From NCBI RefSeq assembly GCF_005503355.1, contig NZ_SCMK01000012.1, positions 94,855 to 158,854 on the forward strand: DNA of 64,000 nt, given 5' to 3'. The translations under genes and the position numbers were made by a program. Origin of the DNA: Sphingomonas sp. 1F27F7B. GTDB taxonomy: Bacteria; Pseudomonadota; Alphaproteobacteria; Sphingomonadales; Sphingomonadaceae. Below the pieces are notes generated by a model. The model did not search any database, had not been told where the DNA came from, and saw only the letters and a list, made by a program, of their open reading frames with translations. Shown here in pieces: positions 43,183 through 52,523 of the stretch (the stretch's first letter is position 1; the number at the start of each line of letters is the position of its first letter).

Positions 43183-43192
43183 GGCGTTCTCC

Positions 43193-43276
43193 TCAGGCCT
43201 GGTCGCAGAGGCGGACACAGGCCAGCGTGAGCAGGAAGAGCCCCGCGAGCGCTCCCAGCCAGATCAGGTCGTTCAT
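43193..43276 (-). CDS. Tiny membrane protein upstream of kdpF (27 residues)
   Basis: Reads MNDLIWLGALAGLFLLTLA and ends CVRLCDQA. One hydrophobic helix with a short polar tail sits 10 bp before kdpF. The start is preceded by an AAGAAG-like ribosome site. Similar 25-30 residue proteins commonly precede kdpF in alphaproteobacteria, as far as I know without an assigned role. It probably joins or stabilises the pump. Confidence 0.75.
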   Translation of the reverse strand: MNDLIWLGALAGLFLLTLACVRLCDQA

Positions 43277-43288
43277 GGTCTTCTTCCC

Positions 43289-43594
43289 CTATTGGCGGCG
43301 ATGGCGACGCCCATTGTCGAACCGGACATGACCGGGCGGCACGGGGATCAGCCGGAACAGGCCCGGCCCCTCGACGAGCAGCGCCCAGCCCAGCGCCCAG
43401 GCGATGACGGAAAGCACGGCCTCGCCGAATTCGGCGGGGTCGGCATCGTGCAACGGCGGGCGATGGATCGAGACGATGAGTGCCCACACCGCCAGCGCGC
43501 AGCCACCGAGCAGCAGCGCGCCGCCGAGACGCAGCCCGGCCTGTGCCGGCCAGCCCCCGGCTCCGCTTTCCAGACGGCGCAGAAACGCACCCAC
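43289..43594 (-). CDS. Small membrane protein at the head of the kdp operon
   Basis: About 101 residues from a GTG at 43594, which has a GGGAG site 7 nt upstream. Two hydrophobic segments (GLRLGGALLLGGCALAVWALIV and FGEAVLSVIAWALGWALLVEG) are followed by a basic tail ending RFDNGRRHRRQ. The family is not recognised. It ends 12 bp before the 27-residue gene, so it is probably the first gene of the kdp transcript. It is divergent from kup; the shared 180-bp gap should contain both promoters. Confidence 0.65.
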   Translation of the reverse strand: MGAFLRRLESGAGGWPAQAGLRLGGALLLGGCALAVWALIVSIHRPPLHDADPAEFGEAVLSVIAWALGWALLVEGPGLFRLIPVPPGHVRFDNGRRHRRQ

Positions 43595-43774
43595 GATGGA
43601 TCTCCCGAACAGGATTGTCGCAGCGGCGATGTGGGGCGGAGGCCAGTTAAGGTTCCACGGGGAAGTTCGGGCGCCGCATAAAGATTCCATAAAATCGTTG
43701 GCAGCCGCCGAAACCTCTGAATACTAGGCGGGCTCGACGGCGCCGAAGGGGGAGCCGGCTGTGAAAGGCACGCC

Positions 43775-45673
43775 TTGAACGCGACGCAGACCGCCGAAAC
43801 CAGCCCATCGCACGGCCATCAGGATCGGCTCGGCACGCTCGCCGTCGGCGCGATCGGCGTGGTGTTCGGCGACATCGGCACCTCGCCGCTCTATTCGCTC
43901 AAGGAGAGCTTCATCGGCCATCATCCGCTGGCGGTGGACCCCGAACACATCTTCGGCGTGCTCTCGCTGATCTTCTGGACGATGATGTTGGTGGTGACGA
44001 TCAAATATGTCGTCATCATCCTGCGCGCCGACAACAAGGGCGAAGGCGGCAGCCTGGCGCTGCTCGCATTGATCGCGCGCAAGCTGGGCGAGACGCGCTG
44101 GACGCCCTGGGTGACGATATTGGGCGTGATCGCCACTGCGCTATTCTATGGCGACGCAATCATCACGCCGGCGGTGTCGGTGCTGTCGGCGGTCGAAGGG
44201 CTCGCCACGGTCGAGGATTCGCTGTCGCAGCTGGTGCTGCCGATCAGCATCGTCATCCTGATCGGCCTGTTCATGATCCAGTCGCACGGCACCGCGCGGG
44301 TGGGCAGGCTGTTCGGCCCGGTGATGGTCTTCTATTTCGCGGTCATCGCCGTGCTCGGCGTCATCGGCATCGCGCGGAGCCCGGATATCCTGTGGGCGCT
44401 CAACCCGTGGTACGCACTCAACTTCTTCCTGCTCGATCCCCTGCTCGCCTTCCTGGCGCTGGGATCGGTGGTGCTGGCGGTGACCGGGGCCGAGGCGCTC
44501 TATGCCGATATGGGCCATTTCGGCCGCAAGGCGATCATGGTCTCCTGGCTCTACATCGCCTTCCCCTGCCTGATGCTCAACTATCTCGGCCAATCGGCGC
44601 TGCTGCTCGCCAATCCCGCCGCGGTGGAGAATCCGTTCTTCCTGCTGGCGCCGGAATGGGCTCGCCTTCCCCTCGTCATTCTCGCCACCATGGCGACGGT
44701 GATCGCCAGCCAGGCAGTGATCTCGGGTGCCTTCTCGGTGACGCAGCAGGCCGTGCAGCTCGGCTTCCTTCCGCGCCTGCGCATCCTGCACACCAGCGCC
44801 AAGGCGGCGGGGCAGATCTATGTCCCGCTCACCAACTGGCTACTGCTCGTCATGGTGATCCTGCTCGTCCTCGGCTTCCGCAGCTCGAGCAACCTCGCCG
44901 CCGCCTATGGCATCGCGGTGACCGGCACGATGTTCATCACTGCCTGCATGCTGGGCGTGCTCACTTTCGCGGTGTGGAAATGGCCGCCGGCGGTGGCGGG
45001 GCTGGTCACCGGCGGCTTCCTGCTGATCGACGGGCTCTATTTCGCCTCGAACGTCACCAAGATCCCCGATGGCGGCTGGTTCCCCCTGCTCGTGGCCGCG
45101 ATCGTCTTCACGCTGCTCACCACCTGGGCGACCGGGCGCCGGCTGGTCCGGGCGCGGCTGCACGAGGGGGCGATGCCGATCCAGATCTTCATCCAGTCCG
45201 CCGGCCATTCGGTGCAGCGCGTGCCGGGTACCGCCGTGTTCCTCGCCAGCACCGACGACATTCCGCCCGCGCTGCTCCACAACCTCAAGCACAACAAGGT
45301 GCTGCACGATCGCGTGGTGATCCTCACCGTCGCGATCGAGCAGGTGCCGCACGTCGCCCCCGACGCCCGGGCCGAAGTGAGGCCGCTCGGCGAGGGCTTC
45401 TACCGGATCGTCCTCCATTACGGCTTCATGGACGGGATCGACATCCCGGTGGCCCTGCACGCCATCGGCGAAACGGCGGGCAAACCGTTCAAGTCGATGG
45501 AGACGAGCTATTTCCTCGCCCGGCAGACGCTGATCGCCTCGTCGCGGCCCGGCATGGCGATCTGGCGCGAGAAACTGTTCGCCTGGATGGTCCGCAACGC
45601 CGAAAGCGCGATGGAGTTCTTCAAGCTCCCCACCAACCGCGTGGTCGAGCTCGGCAGCCAGGTGGAGATCTAG
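43775..45673 (+). CDS. kup: Kup low-affinity potassium uptake transporter
   Basis: 632 residues. Twelve transmembrane helices fill the first about 440 residues, with Kup/HAK/KT signatures [36 protein letters not shown], and [20 protein letters not shown] cytosolic C-terminal region of about 190 residues follows ([30 protein letters not shown]), ending in [20 protein letters not shown]. It is a K+/H+ symporter of the inner membrane. The start is a TTG with AAAGG about 9 nt upstream; no ATG fits the N-terminus. Confidence 0.96.
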   Translation: MNATQTAETSPSHGHQDRLGTLAVGAIGVVFGDIGTSPLYSLKESFIGHHPLAVDPEHIFGVLSLIFWTMMLVVTIKYVVIILRADNKGEGGSLALLALIARKLGETRWTPWVTILGVIATALFYGDAIITPAVSVLSAVEGLATVEDSLSQLVLPISIVILIGLFMIQSHGTARVGRLFGPVMVFYFAVIAVLGVIGIARSPDILWALNPWYALNFFLLDPLLAFLALGSVVLAVTGAEALYADMGHFGRKAIMVSWLYIAFPCLMLNYLGQSALLLANPAAVENPFFLLAPEWARLPLVILATMATVIASQAVISGAFSVTQQAVQLGFLPRLRILHTSAKAAGQIYVPLTNWLLLVMVILLVLGFRSSSNLAAAYGIAVTGTMFITACMLGVLTFAVWKWPPAVAGLVTGGFLLIDGLYFASNVTKIPDGGWFPLLVAAIVFTLLTTWATGRRLVRARLHEGAMPIQIFIQSAGHSVQRVPGTAVFLASTDDIPPALLHNLKHNKVLHDRVVILTVAIEQVPHVAPDARAEVRPLGEGFYRIVLHYGFMDGIDIPVALHAIGETAGKPFKSMETSYFLARQTLIASSRPGMAIWREKLFAWMVRNAESAMEFFKLPTNRVVELGSQVEI

Positions 45674-45697
45674 CCTGTAGTCCCGGTGCCTTATGCC

Positions 45698-45887
45698 GTC
45701 ATGCTGAACTTGTTGGCGCTTATCCCCTTGCGACAAGGATAGTCCTAAGAACCGTCATCCCCGCGCAGGCGGGGATCCAGGGTTTCTCTGCCGTATCGCC
45801 CGCGACCCTGGATTCCCGCCTGCGCGGGGATGACGAAACGGGGATACTTGTCTCAAGGAGATAAGCGCCAAACAAGTTCAGGGTGAC
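45698..45887. repeat. Nested palindromic element, second family (190 bp)
   Basis: The outer ends GTCATGCTGAACTTG and CAAGTTCAGGGTGAC are inverted, followed inward by GGCGCTTATCCCCTTGCGACAAGG and TTGTCTCAAGGAGATAAGCGCC. The inner hairpins GTCATCCCCGCGCAGGCGGGG and CCCGCCTGCGCGGGGATGAC flank a short centre. It is the counterpart of 17953-18202. It lies between the kup stop and the convergent TonB receptor gene and fills most of that 335-bp gap; no gene is seen there. Confidence 0.85.
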
Positions 45888-46008
45888 GGACGGAATTGGA
45901 GCGACGGAACAGATCCGCCTTCGAAGCAGACGGCCGGCGCACGGAGCCTTTCAGACAAAACGGCAAGGAGGGAGCGGCACCCTGCGGCACCGCCCCTTCC
46001 TCGCGCGA

Positions 46009-49000
46009 TCAGAAGCTCATGCGCAGGCCGGCGGTGATGATCCGCCCGGTGCTGGCATAGGTCTGGCTGACCGGGTTCGCCGCATACATGGTGCGATATT
46101 GCGGCGCGTTGGTCATGTTGCGCCCCTCGAGCGAAAGCTTGGCGAAATCGGTCACCGCATAGGACATCGCGAAATCGATGTTCAGCTGGTTCTCGTTATA
46201 GCCGAAGTCGGCGAACACCGGCGAGTTGCACGGGCCGCCGCCAACGGTGGTAGTGCCCACCGAGCAGGTGCCCGTCGCCAGCGGGAAGCGGTTCACATAG
46301 CGCGCCCGCCACGCGCCCGAGACGCGCGCCGAGAATTTGCTGTCCTCATAATAGAGCGTCGCGTTGAACGCGTCCGGCGAGGTGTTGAGGAATGGCCCTT
46401 CGGCATAGCTGTTCGCCGCCGTGCCCGACACCGTCTGGCTGGTGTTGAGCGCCGTGCCGGTCAGATAGCTCAGGCTCGATTCAATGTGCGTGTAGTTTGC
46501 GATCACGCCGAAACGCTTCAGGAAGCCCGGCAGGAAGAAGAAGTCGGTCTGCAGATTGACTTCGACGCCCTTGATGTCGCCGCCCGGCGAATCCTGGAAC
46601 TGGCGCACCGCCCAGGTGCCGCCGTTGCAGGTATATTGGTAGAGGCTGGTCGTCGCCAGGCTCGGCGAGCAGGCCGCGGTGGTCGGCATGTTGCTCAGCA
46701 GCTGGTTGTAGATGGCTGGCTCGAACACCGCCGACAGCGGTGCCTCGAGCGCGACCTGTTGCGGGAAGGTCGCGATATCCTTCTTGAAGAAGTTCACCGC
46801 GATCAGGCCGTTATGGGTGAAGTATTTTTCGAAGCTCAGGTCGAGATTGGTCGCCCGGAACGGGTTCAGATAGGGATTGCCCACCGTCAGCGACGGCGCC
46901 GTGCCGTTCGCGTTCAGCGCGGTGGTATAGGCAGTGGTGCCCGGCGTCAGGCTGGCGAGCTGCGGACGCGACATCACCTTCGCCGCGGCGAAGCGGATCA
47001 GGAAATTGTCGGCGACTTCCCAGTTCGCGTTCATCGAAGGCAGCCAGTCCCAATATTCGTTCTTGCCGGTGACCGCGATGCCGGGGACGCCATCGGCACC
47101 ACCGACATTGCCGGTGCCCGACACCCGGGTGTTGGCCACGCGCATGCCGATATTGCCGCGCAGCGGCCGGCCGAGCAGGTTGACGTTGTAGTCAACCTGG
47201 AAATAGCCCGAGATATCCCGTTCGGTGACGCCGGAGCGCTGGCGCCCGTCGACCACGGCGCGATAGTCGCCCCACTTGTTCACGCAATTGCAGTTGATGC
47301 CGAACTGATTGATGAACTTCTGGATGTCCGGCGCATAATAGCTGGTCGGCGTGCCCTGCGTCACGTTCAGCCCCTGGCCGAAGCCGATGGTCTGGCCGAG
47401 ATCGGTGATGTTGAGCCGGGCTTCGGCCAGCGTCGGGTTGATTGCCTCGATCGACTGGTTCCGGCGGCCCTGGTCGCCCTGGTAGGAGAATTCCTTCACC
47501 GTGCCGCCGAAGCGGATCGACATCTCGGGCAGCGCTTCATAGGTGAAATTGGCCCGCGCCACCTTGAATTCATTGTCCACGGCGTTGGTGAAGTAGCGGA
47601 TCGTCGACAGCCCCTTGACCAGCGTCCAGCTGTTCGGGTCGGCAACGTTGAAGCCGGGGTTGAACACCGGCATCTTGCCGCCGGCACGCTCGTCGAAGGT
47701 ATAGCCGGCCTTGTCGATCGCGTTGAATTCCGCGAGCAGGCCATAGGCGCGGAATTCCGACTTGGACCAGCCACCCGTCGCATCGGCATAGAAGCCGGGC
47801 GCGAACTCCTGGTGGACGTTCAGTGTCACCTGCTTGAAGTCGGTGCGGCCATATTGGGTGTCGGCGAAGCTGCGCCAGTCGACATCGTCGAGCAGCAGAT
47901 AATCGGCCTGGTTGGCTCCGTTGACGTGCGCGGCGCGGATCTTGGTGTTCGTGCGCCCGAGCAGCTCGTTGTAATAGCCGGTCTGGTTCGAAGTCGCGAC
48001 ATAACCGGGCGAGGCGGGATTATTGTAGTAATCGAACGGGTTTAGGTTGTTCGGGTTGAGGCTGTTGTAATAGCCCGGCAGCGCCGCCTGGCCAACGCCG
48101 TTGCCCGGCTGATCGCCATTGCAGTCGATGATCGCGCTCGGCACGCAATTGGCATAGAGCGCGACGCGGTCCGGATAATAATTGGCGTTGCCGACGGGGC
48201 GCAGGCCGGCGCTGCCCGTGCCGAGGACGCGGGCGTTGGTGCCGTTGCGGTTCAGGCCGATCGTGGTGATGCCGGTGTTGTTGCTGTTCTGGTCATAGCG
48301 CGAAAAGACGCCGTCGAGCGTGATCTCGGTGCCCGCGCCCGGCTTCCACTGCAGCGTCGCGGTTGCGCCGATCCGCTCATAATCGAGATATTGGCGGCCG
48401 ATCGAAGGCAGGACCGGAATGATCGTGGTCGGGGTGACCAGCGCATAGGCGGCAGGGTCCGAACCATAGGTGGCGCCGGTGCCCTGGCTGCTCGGGCGGG
48501 CGAAACCATAGACGGCCGGCGTCACCCCCGCGATCGCCGAGTTGCGATAGGTATATTCGAACACGCCGATATTGCGACGATAGGCGTCGATCTGCTGTTG
48601 CTGCTTCTGGTACGCGCCCGAGACGAGGATCCCGAAATTGTCGGTCACCCGCAGCGAGGCCAGGCCGGTGAAGCGCGGATTCCACTTCTTCCCGTTCTCG
48701 CGATATTCGGCTTCGGCGCCCAGGGCGAAGCGGTTCTTCTTGTACGAGAGCGGGCGGCCGGTGGTGAGGTCGATGATCGCGCCGAGCGAGCCTTCGTCAT
48801 TCTCCGCCGCAGTCGATTTGGTTACCTTGATGCCGCCGAACAGTTCCGAGGCGAAGGTGTTGAAGTCGAACCCGCGCGAGCGGTTCGCGCCCGCATCGGA
48901 CTGGTTGCCGCCCGAGATGTTCTGCGCGTCGGCACCGTTCAGGCGGACCATCTGGAAATCGCCGCCCAGGCCGCGCACGGTGATCGTGCGACCCTCGCCA

Positions 49001-49365
49001 TTGTCGCGATCGATCGAGACGCCGGGCAGGCGCTGGATCGATTCCGCCAGGTTCGCGTCCGGAAAGTCGGCGATGTCCTCGGCGGTGATCGCATCGACGA
49101 TCTGGTTCGAATTGCGCTTGATGTTGACCGAGCTGGCCAGCGAAGCGCGGAAACCGGTAACAACGATCAAGTCGCCGCTTTCCGTCTGGTCCTGCGGCGC
49201 GGCCTGGGGATCGTCCTGCGCAACGGCGGTGACCGCGGGGGCGGTCCCGGCGGTCTGCGCCCAGGCCGGCGCGGCCGTCAGCAGCGCCATGCCGAGCGCG
49301 CCCAGTGCCGTCGTGCCGCGCAGCGCCGATCGGCGCGCGACATGAGTGTCAGCGATTGAAAACAT
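46009..49365 (-). CDS. TonB-dependent receptor of the TonB-Xanth-Caul type (carbohydrate uptake)
   Basis: 1118 residues. The start MFSIADTHVARRSALRG follows a GGGGGAGG ribosome site. The signal peptide ends APAWAQ. The plug shows GDLIVVTGFRASLASSVNIKR, NLAESIQRLPGVSIDRD, and GFDFNTFASELFGGIKVTKS, diagnostic of large sugar-type receptors of Caulobacter, Xanthomonas and Sphingomonas. The barrel ends in the terminal phenylalanine of GLRMSF. In this locus it probably imports oligo-uronides. An operator-like site overlaps a candidate -35 about 235 bp upstream of the start. Confidence 0.93.
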   Translation of the reverse strand: MFSIADTHVARRSALRGTTALGALGMALLTAAPAWAQTAGTAPAVTAVAQDDPQAAPQDQTESGDLIVVTGFRASLASSVNIKRNSNQIVDAITAEDIADFPDANLAESIQRLPGVSIDRDNGEGRTITVRGLGGDFQMVRLNGADAQNISGGNQSDAGANRSRGFDFNTFASELFGGIKVTKSTAAENDEGSLGAIIDLTTGRPLSYKKNRFALGAEAEYRENGKKWNPRFTGLASLRVTDNFGILVSGAYQKQQQQIDAYRRNIGVFEYTYRNSAIAGVTPAVYGFARPSSQGTGATYGSDPAAYALVTPTTIIPVLPSIGRQYLDYERIGATATLQWKPGAGTEITLDGVFSRYDQNSNNTGITTIGLNRNGTNARVLGTGSAGLRPVGNANYYPDRVALYANCVPSAIIDCNGDQPGNGVGQAALPGYYNSLNPNNLNPFDYYNNPASPGYVATSNQTGYYNELLGRTNTKIRAAHVNGANQADYLLLDDVDWRSFADTQYGRTDFKQVTLNVHQEFAPGFYADATGGWSKSEFRAYGLLAEFNAIDKAGYTFDERAGGKMPVFNPGFNVADPNSWTLVKGLSTIRYFTNAVDNEFKVARANFTYEALPEMSIRFGGTVKEFSYQGDQGRRNQSIEAINPTLAEARLNITDLGQTIGFGQGLNVTQGTPTSYYAPDIQKFINQFGINCNCVNKWGDYRAVVDGRQRSGVTERDISGYFQVDYNVNLLGRPLRGNIGMRVANTRVSGTGNVGGADGVPGIAVTGKNEYWDWLPSMNANWEVADNFLIRFAAAKVMSRPQLASLTPGTTAYTTALNANGTAPSLTVGNPYLNPFRATNLDLSFEKYFTHNGLIAVNFFKKDIATFPQQVALEAPLSAVFEPAIYNQLLSNMPTTAACSPSLATTSLYQYTCNGGTWAVRQFQDSPGGDIKGVEVNLQTDFFFLPGFLKRFGVIANYTHIESSLSYLTGTALNTSQTVSGTAANSYAEGPFLNTSPDAFNATLYYEDSKFSARVSGAWRARYVNRFPLATGTCSVGTTTVGGGPCNSPVFADFGYNENQLNIDFAMSYAVTDFAKLSLEGRNMTNAPQYRTMYAANPVSQTYASTGRIITAGLRMSF

Positions 49366-49599
49366 GATTTCCTCCCCCAAAGCTCTTCTCATCGACAAGC
49401 ACTGGTCGATGCGCCCGGCGGAGCCTGGAATCAGGGTACGACACAGCATCGCGGAAAACGACGCCCGTCGTCCCGCAAGATCCGGCCATGTCGCGACTTG
49501 CCCCCTCCCACGCCCCTCGTGCGGATCTTCTCGTCCACTTGGGCGCAAGCGCATTCAGTCACGCTTGTTCACGCTATTGATCGCGCTACCACTCAGTTG

Positions 49600-49614
49600 T
49601 GTCAACCGGTGTCA
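49600..49614 (-). promoter_or_regulatory. Candidate LacI-type operator overlapping the TonB receptor promoter
   Basis: On the minus strand this reads TGACACCGGTTGACA. The last six bases TTGACA make a consensus -35 hexamer. The ACCGGTGTCA half (plus strand 49605-49614) recurs at 59176-59185 and 59252-59261, and with one mismatch at 50899-50908. The rest of the 436-bp gap (49366-49801) shows no gene, only a small hairpin near 49750. Confidence 0.6.
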
Positions 49615-49749
49615 TTGAACAAAAATTCACAAACGGGGGATTGCGGCATTTCAGCAACATCGAGGAAATGCCGCTGTGCAGCGCGGGTTTCAGGCGGCCT
49701 TGCGAGCCGGTTGCCGGCGGGCGATGGCGTCCCTCTTCACATGCTCCAC

Positions 49750-49778
49750 CATCATCCCCGCCTTTGCGGGGAGGACGG
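49750..49778. repeat. Single decayed palindromic hairpin
   Basis: ATCATCCCCGCCTTTGCGGGGAGGACGG is the hairpin core of the repeat family with a mismatch in the right arm and no flanks. It lies 24 bp past the LacI gene stop and could act as its terminator, though there is no T-run. Confidence 0.6.
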
Positions 49779-49801
49779 CATTTGCCGATTGGGTCTTGAA
49801 A

Positions 49802-50836
49802 CTATCCCTCGCGCGGCGGCGCGACCGAGGCGCGGTGAATCAGCGTCGAGGGGAACAGCGACGGCTCCTCCACGGCATTGCCGTCATCCCCGAAGAACTC
49901 CGCCAGCAGCTTCAGCGCCGCGGAGCGCGCCATCGAGATGATCGGCCAGTGCACCGTGGTGAGCGGCGGCCAGATGTGCGAGGCGATGGCGGTGTCGTCG
50001 AAGCCGACGATCGACAGGTCCTCGGGCACGCTCATGCCCCGGCGGCGCGCGGCGTGGAGCGTGGCGGCCGCCATCTCGTCGTTCGAGGCGAAGATCGCAG
50101 TAGGTCGCGGCGACAGGTCGAGCAGCCGGTCGGCGGCGGCCAGCCCGGTCTCGAACGTGTAGTTGCCATCGGCGATCAGGCTGCGCGGCAGCTTGATCCC
50201 CGCTCCCTCCAGCGCATTCTCGAAGCCCTTGCGGCGCTCGCGCGCGGAGCGGAAGCCGTGCGGGCCGGCGATCAGGCCGATGCGGCGATGGCCCAGCGAG
50301 ATCAGATGGTTCACTGCCTCGTGCACCACGTCGCAATCGTTCGAGGCGACCATGTGTTCGGGCGAATCCAGCGTCGCCGACCCCATGCGGACATAGCGGA
50401 TGCCGAGCTCGCGGCAGAGCTCCGCCACCATTTCATTCTCGGAGACGGGCGGCAGGAACATCACGCCGTAGAGACGCTGGCGCTCGAGGAAGTTGCGCAC
50501 ATCCTCGAGCATGGTCGAGCTGCCCCGGTCGATCGGGCGGACGATCAGCTCGAACTCGGTGTCGCGCATCGCCTCGAGCATGCCGGCCTGCACGTTCATC
50601 ACCATCTGCGCGTTGGGATTGTCGTGGATCAGGCCGATCAGGAAGTTGCGGCGCAGGGCCAGCGCGCGCGCCTGGACATTGGGGACATAGCCCAACTCGC
50701 TGATCACCTGCTCGACCTTCGCGCGCGTGTCTCCATTGAGCAACGGCGAACGGTTGATCACTCGGCTGACGGTTTTCTTCGAGACGCCGGCGATACGGGC
50801 GACGTCGTTGATCGTGGGCTTTCCGGTTCTCTCCAT
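49802..50836 (-). CDS. LacI family transcriptional regulator
   Basis: 344 residues. The N-terminal helix-turn-helix TINDVARIAGVSKKTVSRVINRSPLLNGDTRAKV and hinge PNVQARALALRRNFLIGL are typical. The periplasmic-binding-like effector domain follows, with LIGLIHDNPNAQ, IGLIAGPHGFRSARERRKGF, and DLSIVGFDDTAIASHIWPPLTTV. It is the only dedicated regulator in the uronate locus and sits at its end, after the esterase gene (82-bp gap). A TGTCA-containing site resembling the receptor operator is about 60-70 bp upstream, suggesting autorepression. The inducer is probably a uronate-derived sugar acid. Confidence 0.94.
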   Translation of the reverse strand: MERTGKPTINDVARIAGVSKKTVSRVINRSPLLNGDTRAKVEQVISELGYVPNVQARALALRRNFLIGLIHDNPNAQMVMNVQAGMLEAMRDTEFELIVRPIDRGSSTMLEDVRNFLERQRLYGVMFLPPVSENEMVAELCRELGIRYVRMGSATLDSPEHMVASNDCDVVHEAVNHLISLGHRRIGLIAGPHGFRSARERRKGFENALEGAGIKLPRSLIADGNYTFETGLAAADRLLDLSPRPTAIFASNDEMAAATLHAARRRGMSVPEDLSIVGFDDTAIASHIWPPLTTVHWPIISMARSAALKLLAEFFGDDGNAVEEPSLFPSTLIHRASVAPPREG

Positions 50837-50894
50837 CCCGCGAACATAATGGCTTGCAGGACAAAGCGATACGATATTATCCGCGTGCCGGATT

Positions 50895-50908
50895 GGCCAT
50901 CGGTGTCA
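50895..50908. promoter_or_regulatory. Candidate LacI autoregulatory site
   Basis: GGCCATCGGTGTCA matches the palindrome TGACACCGGTGTCA at 11 of 14 positions. It lies between the esterase stop (50919) and the LacI start (50836), the expected promoter position for the regulator. Support comes only from similarity to the stronger sites at 49600, 59172 and 59248. Confidence 0.4.
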
Positions 50909-50918
50909 GCTTGCGGGC

Positions 50919-52481
50919 TCAACTTCCGGGCTGAATATACGGCACCCGGCCCCACAGTTCGCGCTCCCATTTGCGCGGATCACTGGCCAGGCGGCTCGGC
51001 GCGTCGAACAGCATCGTCGCGCGGCCGGGCAAGCTATAGGGCGCCCAGGCGGGCAGGCCCGCCGCCGCCGGTCGGCCGCTGCGTGCCAGCGAAGCGAAGG
51101 CGCCCATCATCTGCCCGCTCAGCTTGCGCGCGGCCGGCCCGACGCCGGTATAGGACCCCGGAGCATCGAGCGTGCCGAAGGCGAGCGCGATGTCCATCGT
51201 GTGCGGTGCGCCGCGCTCGGGCCTGGTCGGCGACTGGAAGTCGACCTGATAGACCCAGGTGGCGCGGGCGCCCGTCGCCGCCCGCGCATCTGCCTCCAGC
51301 CATTGGCCCGGCCAGCTCCGGCCGGCGGTGGTGGCGCGGTAGAAGAGCTGCTCGGGCGTGTCGGCCGGGAAGTGCGCGCGATATTGGGCGACCACCCATT
51401 CGGGCAGCAGGTCCATGCGCAGCTCGGGCGCCATGCGCGCGGCCACATTGTCCCAGGTCAGCCCCCGCACCTTCTCCGAACCGGGATCGATGAAGGCTCT
51501 TGTCTCGTCATGCGTATTGCCCAGGATCATCGGGATGGCCAGGCTCTGCGGATGGGCATCGGGCCAGAAGGGGTGGCGGACGAGCCATTTCATGTCGAGC
51601 ACCGGCCCGAAATACACGCCGCCGCCCAGGATCGGGTCGGCCGTGTCCAGCGCCTCGACCAGCTTCTCCACCGGCATGTCGAGCAGGGGCTGCAGGTCGC
51701 CCTCGCGCATGCCCAGCCTGGCGAGATAGGCCTGAGCCCGCTTCGTCGCGTTGAGCGGCCCGGACGCAGTCACCTGCTGCCCGCTCATCGTCGCCGCCGA
51801 ATGGAACAGCCCCCTGGCCGCCGGCATGCCCATCAGCGTCGCGATCTTGGCTCCGCCGCCCGACTGGCCGAACACGAAGACACGCCGCGGATCGCCGCCG
51901 AACGCCGCGATATTGTCCCGCACCCATTGCAGCGCGAGGATCAGGTCGAGCTGGCCCAGATTGCCGCTGTCCGCGAAACGCGGATCGAAGCGGGCGAGAT
52001 AGAGATAGCCGAGCGCGTTCAGCCGATGGTTCACCGTCACCACCACCACGTCCTCGGCCGCGGCGAGCTTCTCGCCGTCGTTCAGCGGCAGGGTGACGGT
52101 GCCGTTCGAATAGGCGCCGCCATGGATGTAGAGCATCACCGGGCGCCTGGCCGCGGAATCGGCGCCGGGCGTCCAGATGTTGAGGAACAGGCAATCCTCG
52201 GAGGCGCGCTGATCCCCCCTGCCCTGCGGGCAGATCGGGCCATATTCATGGGCGGGCACGACAGCGCCGGGCGCCGCGACTGCCGTCGGCGCGCGGAAGC
52301 GCGGGGCGTTGCCATAGCGGATGCCGCGGAAGCGCAGCATGCCGCCCTCCAGCCGGTCGCCCTGGAAGCGTCCTGCCCGCGTCTCCACCACCGCTTCGCC
52401 GGATGTCGCCCGCGCCGCCAGCGGCACCGCCGCCAATGCCGCGCCCCCCGCCAGCACGCTTCGCCTCGAAACCTGCATCAT
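50919..52481 (-). CDS. Type-B carboxylesterase/lipase family protein (exported)
   Basis: 520 residues. The N-terminus MMQVSRRSVLAGGAALA is a twin-arginine-type signal. The alpha/beta hydrolase has EDCLFLNIWTPG, oxyanion region YIHGGAYSNGT, and nucleophile Ser207 in VFGQSGGGAKIATLM. GNTHDETRAF and GAPHTMDIALAFG probably carry the acid and histidine of the triad. Such esterases in pectin loci may remove acyl or methyl groups from oligosaccharides, but the substrate is not readable. It follows kdgK by 42 bp in the kdu operon. Confidence 0.88.
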   Translation of the reverse strand: MMQVSRRSVLAGGAALAAVPLAARATSGEAVVETRAGRFQGDRLEGGMLRFRGIRYGNAPRFRAPTAVAAPGAVVPAHEYGPICPQGRGDQRASEDCLFLNIWTPGADSAARRPVMLYIHGGAYSNGTVTLPLNDGEKLAAAEDVVVVTVNHRLNALGYLYLARFDPRFADSGNLGQLDLILALQWVRDNIAAFGGDPRRVFVFGQSGGGAKIATLMGMPAARGLFHSAATMSGQQVTASGPLNATKRAQAYLARLGMREGDLQPLLDMPVEKLVEALDTADPILGGGVYFGPVLDMKWLVRHPFWPDAHPQSLAIPMILGNTHDETRAFIDPGSEKVRGLTWDNVAARMAPELRMDLLPEWVVAQYRAHFPADTPEQLFYRATTAGRSWPGQWLEADARAATGARATWVYQVDFQSPTRPERGAPHTMDIALAFGTLDAPGSYTGVGPAARKLSGQMMGAFASLARSGRPAAAGLPAWAPYSLPGRATMLFDAPSRLASDPRKWERELWGRVPYIQPGS

Positions 52482-52523
52482 CCTCTCCCGACCCAATTTC
52501 CTCGCCTCGGATCGGGCAAGGTT

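Noticed and set aside
41287..43230. Long plus-strand open frame
   Set aside because: Antisense to kdpA, which carries all selectivity repeats.
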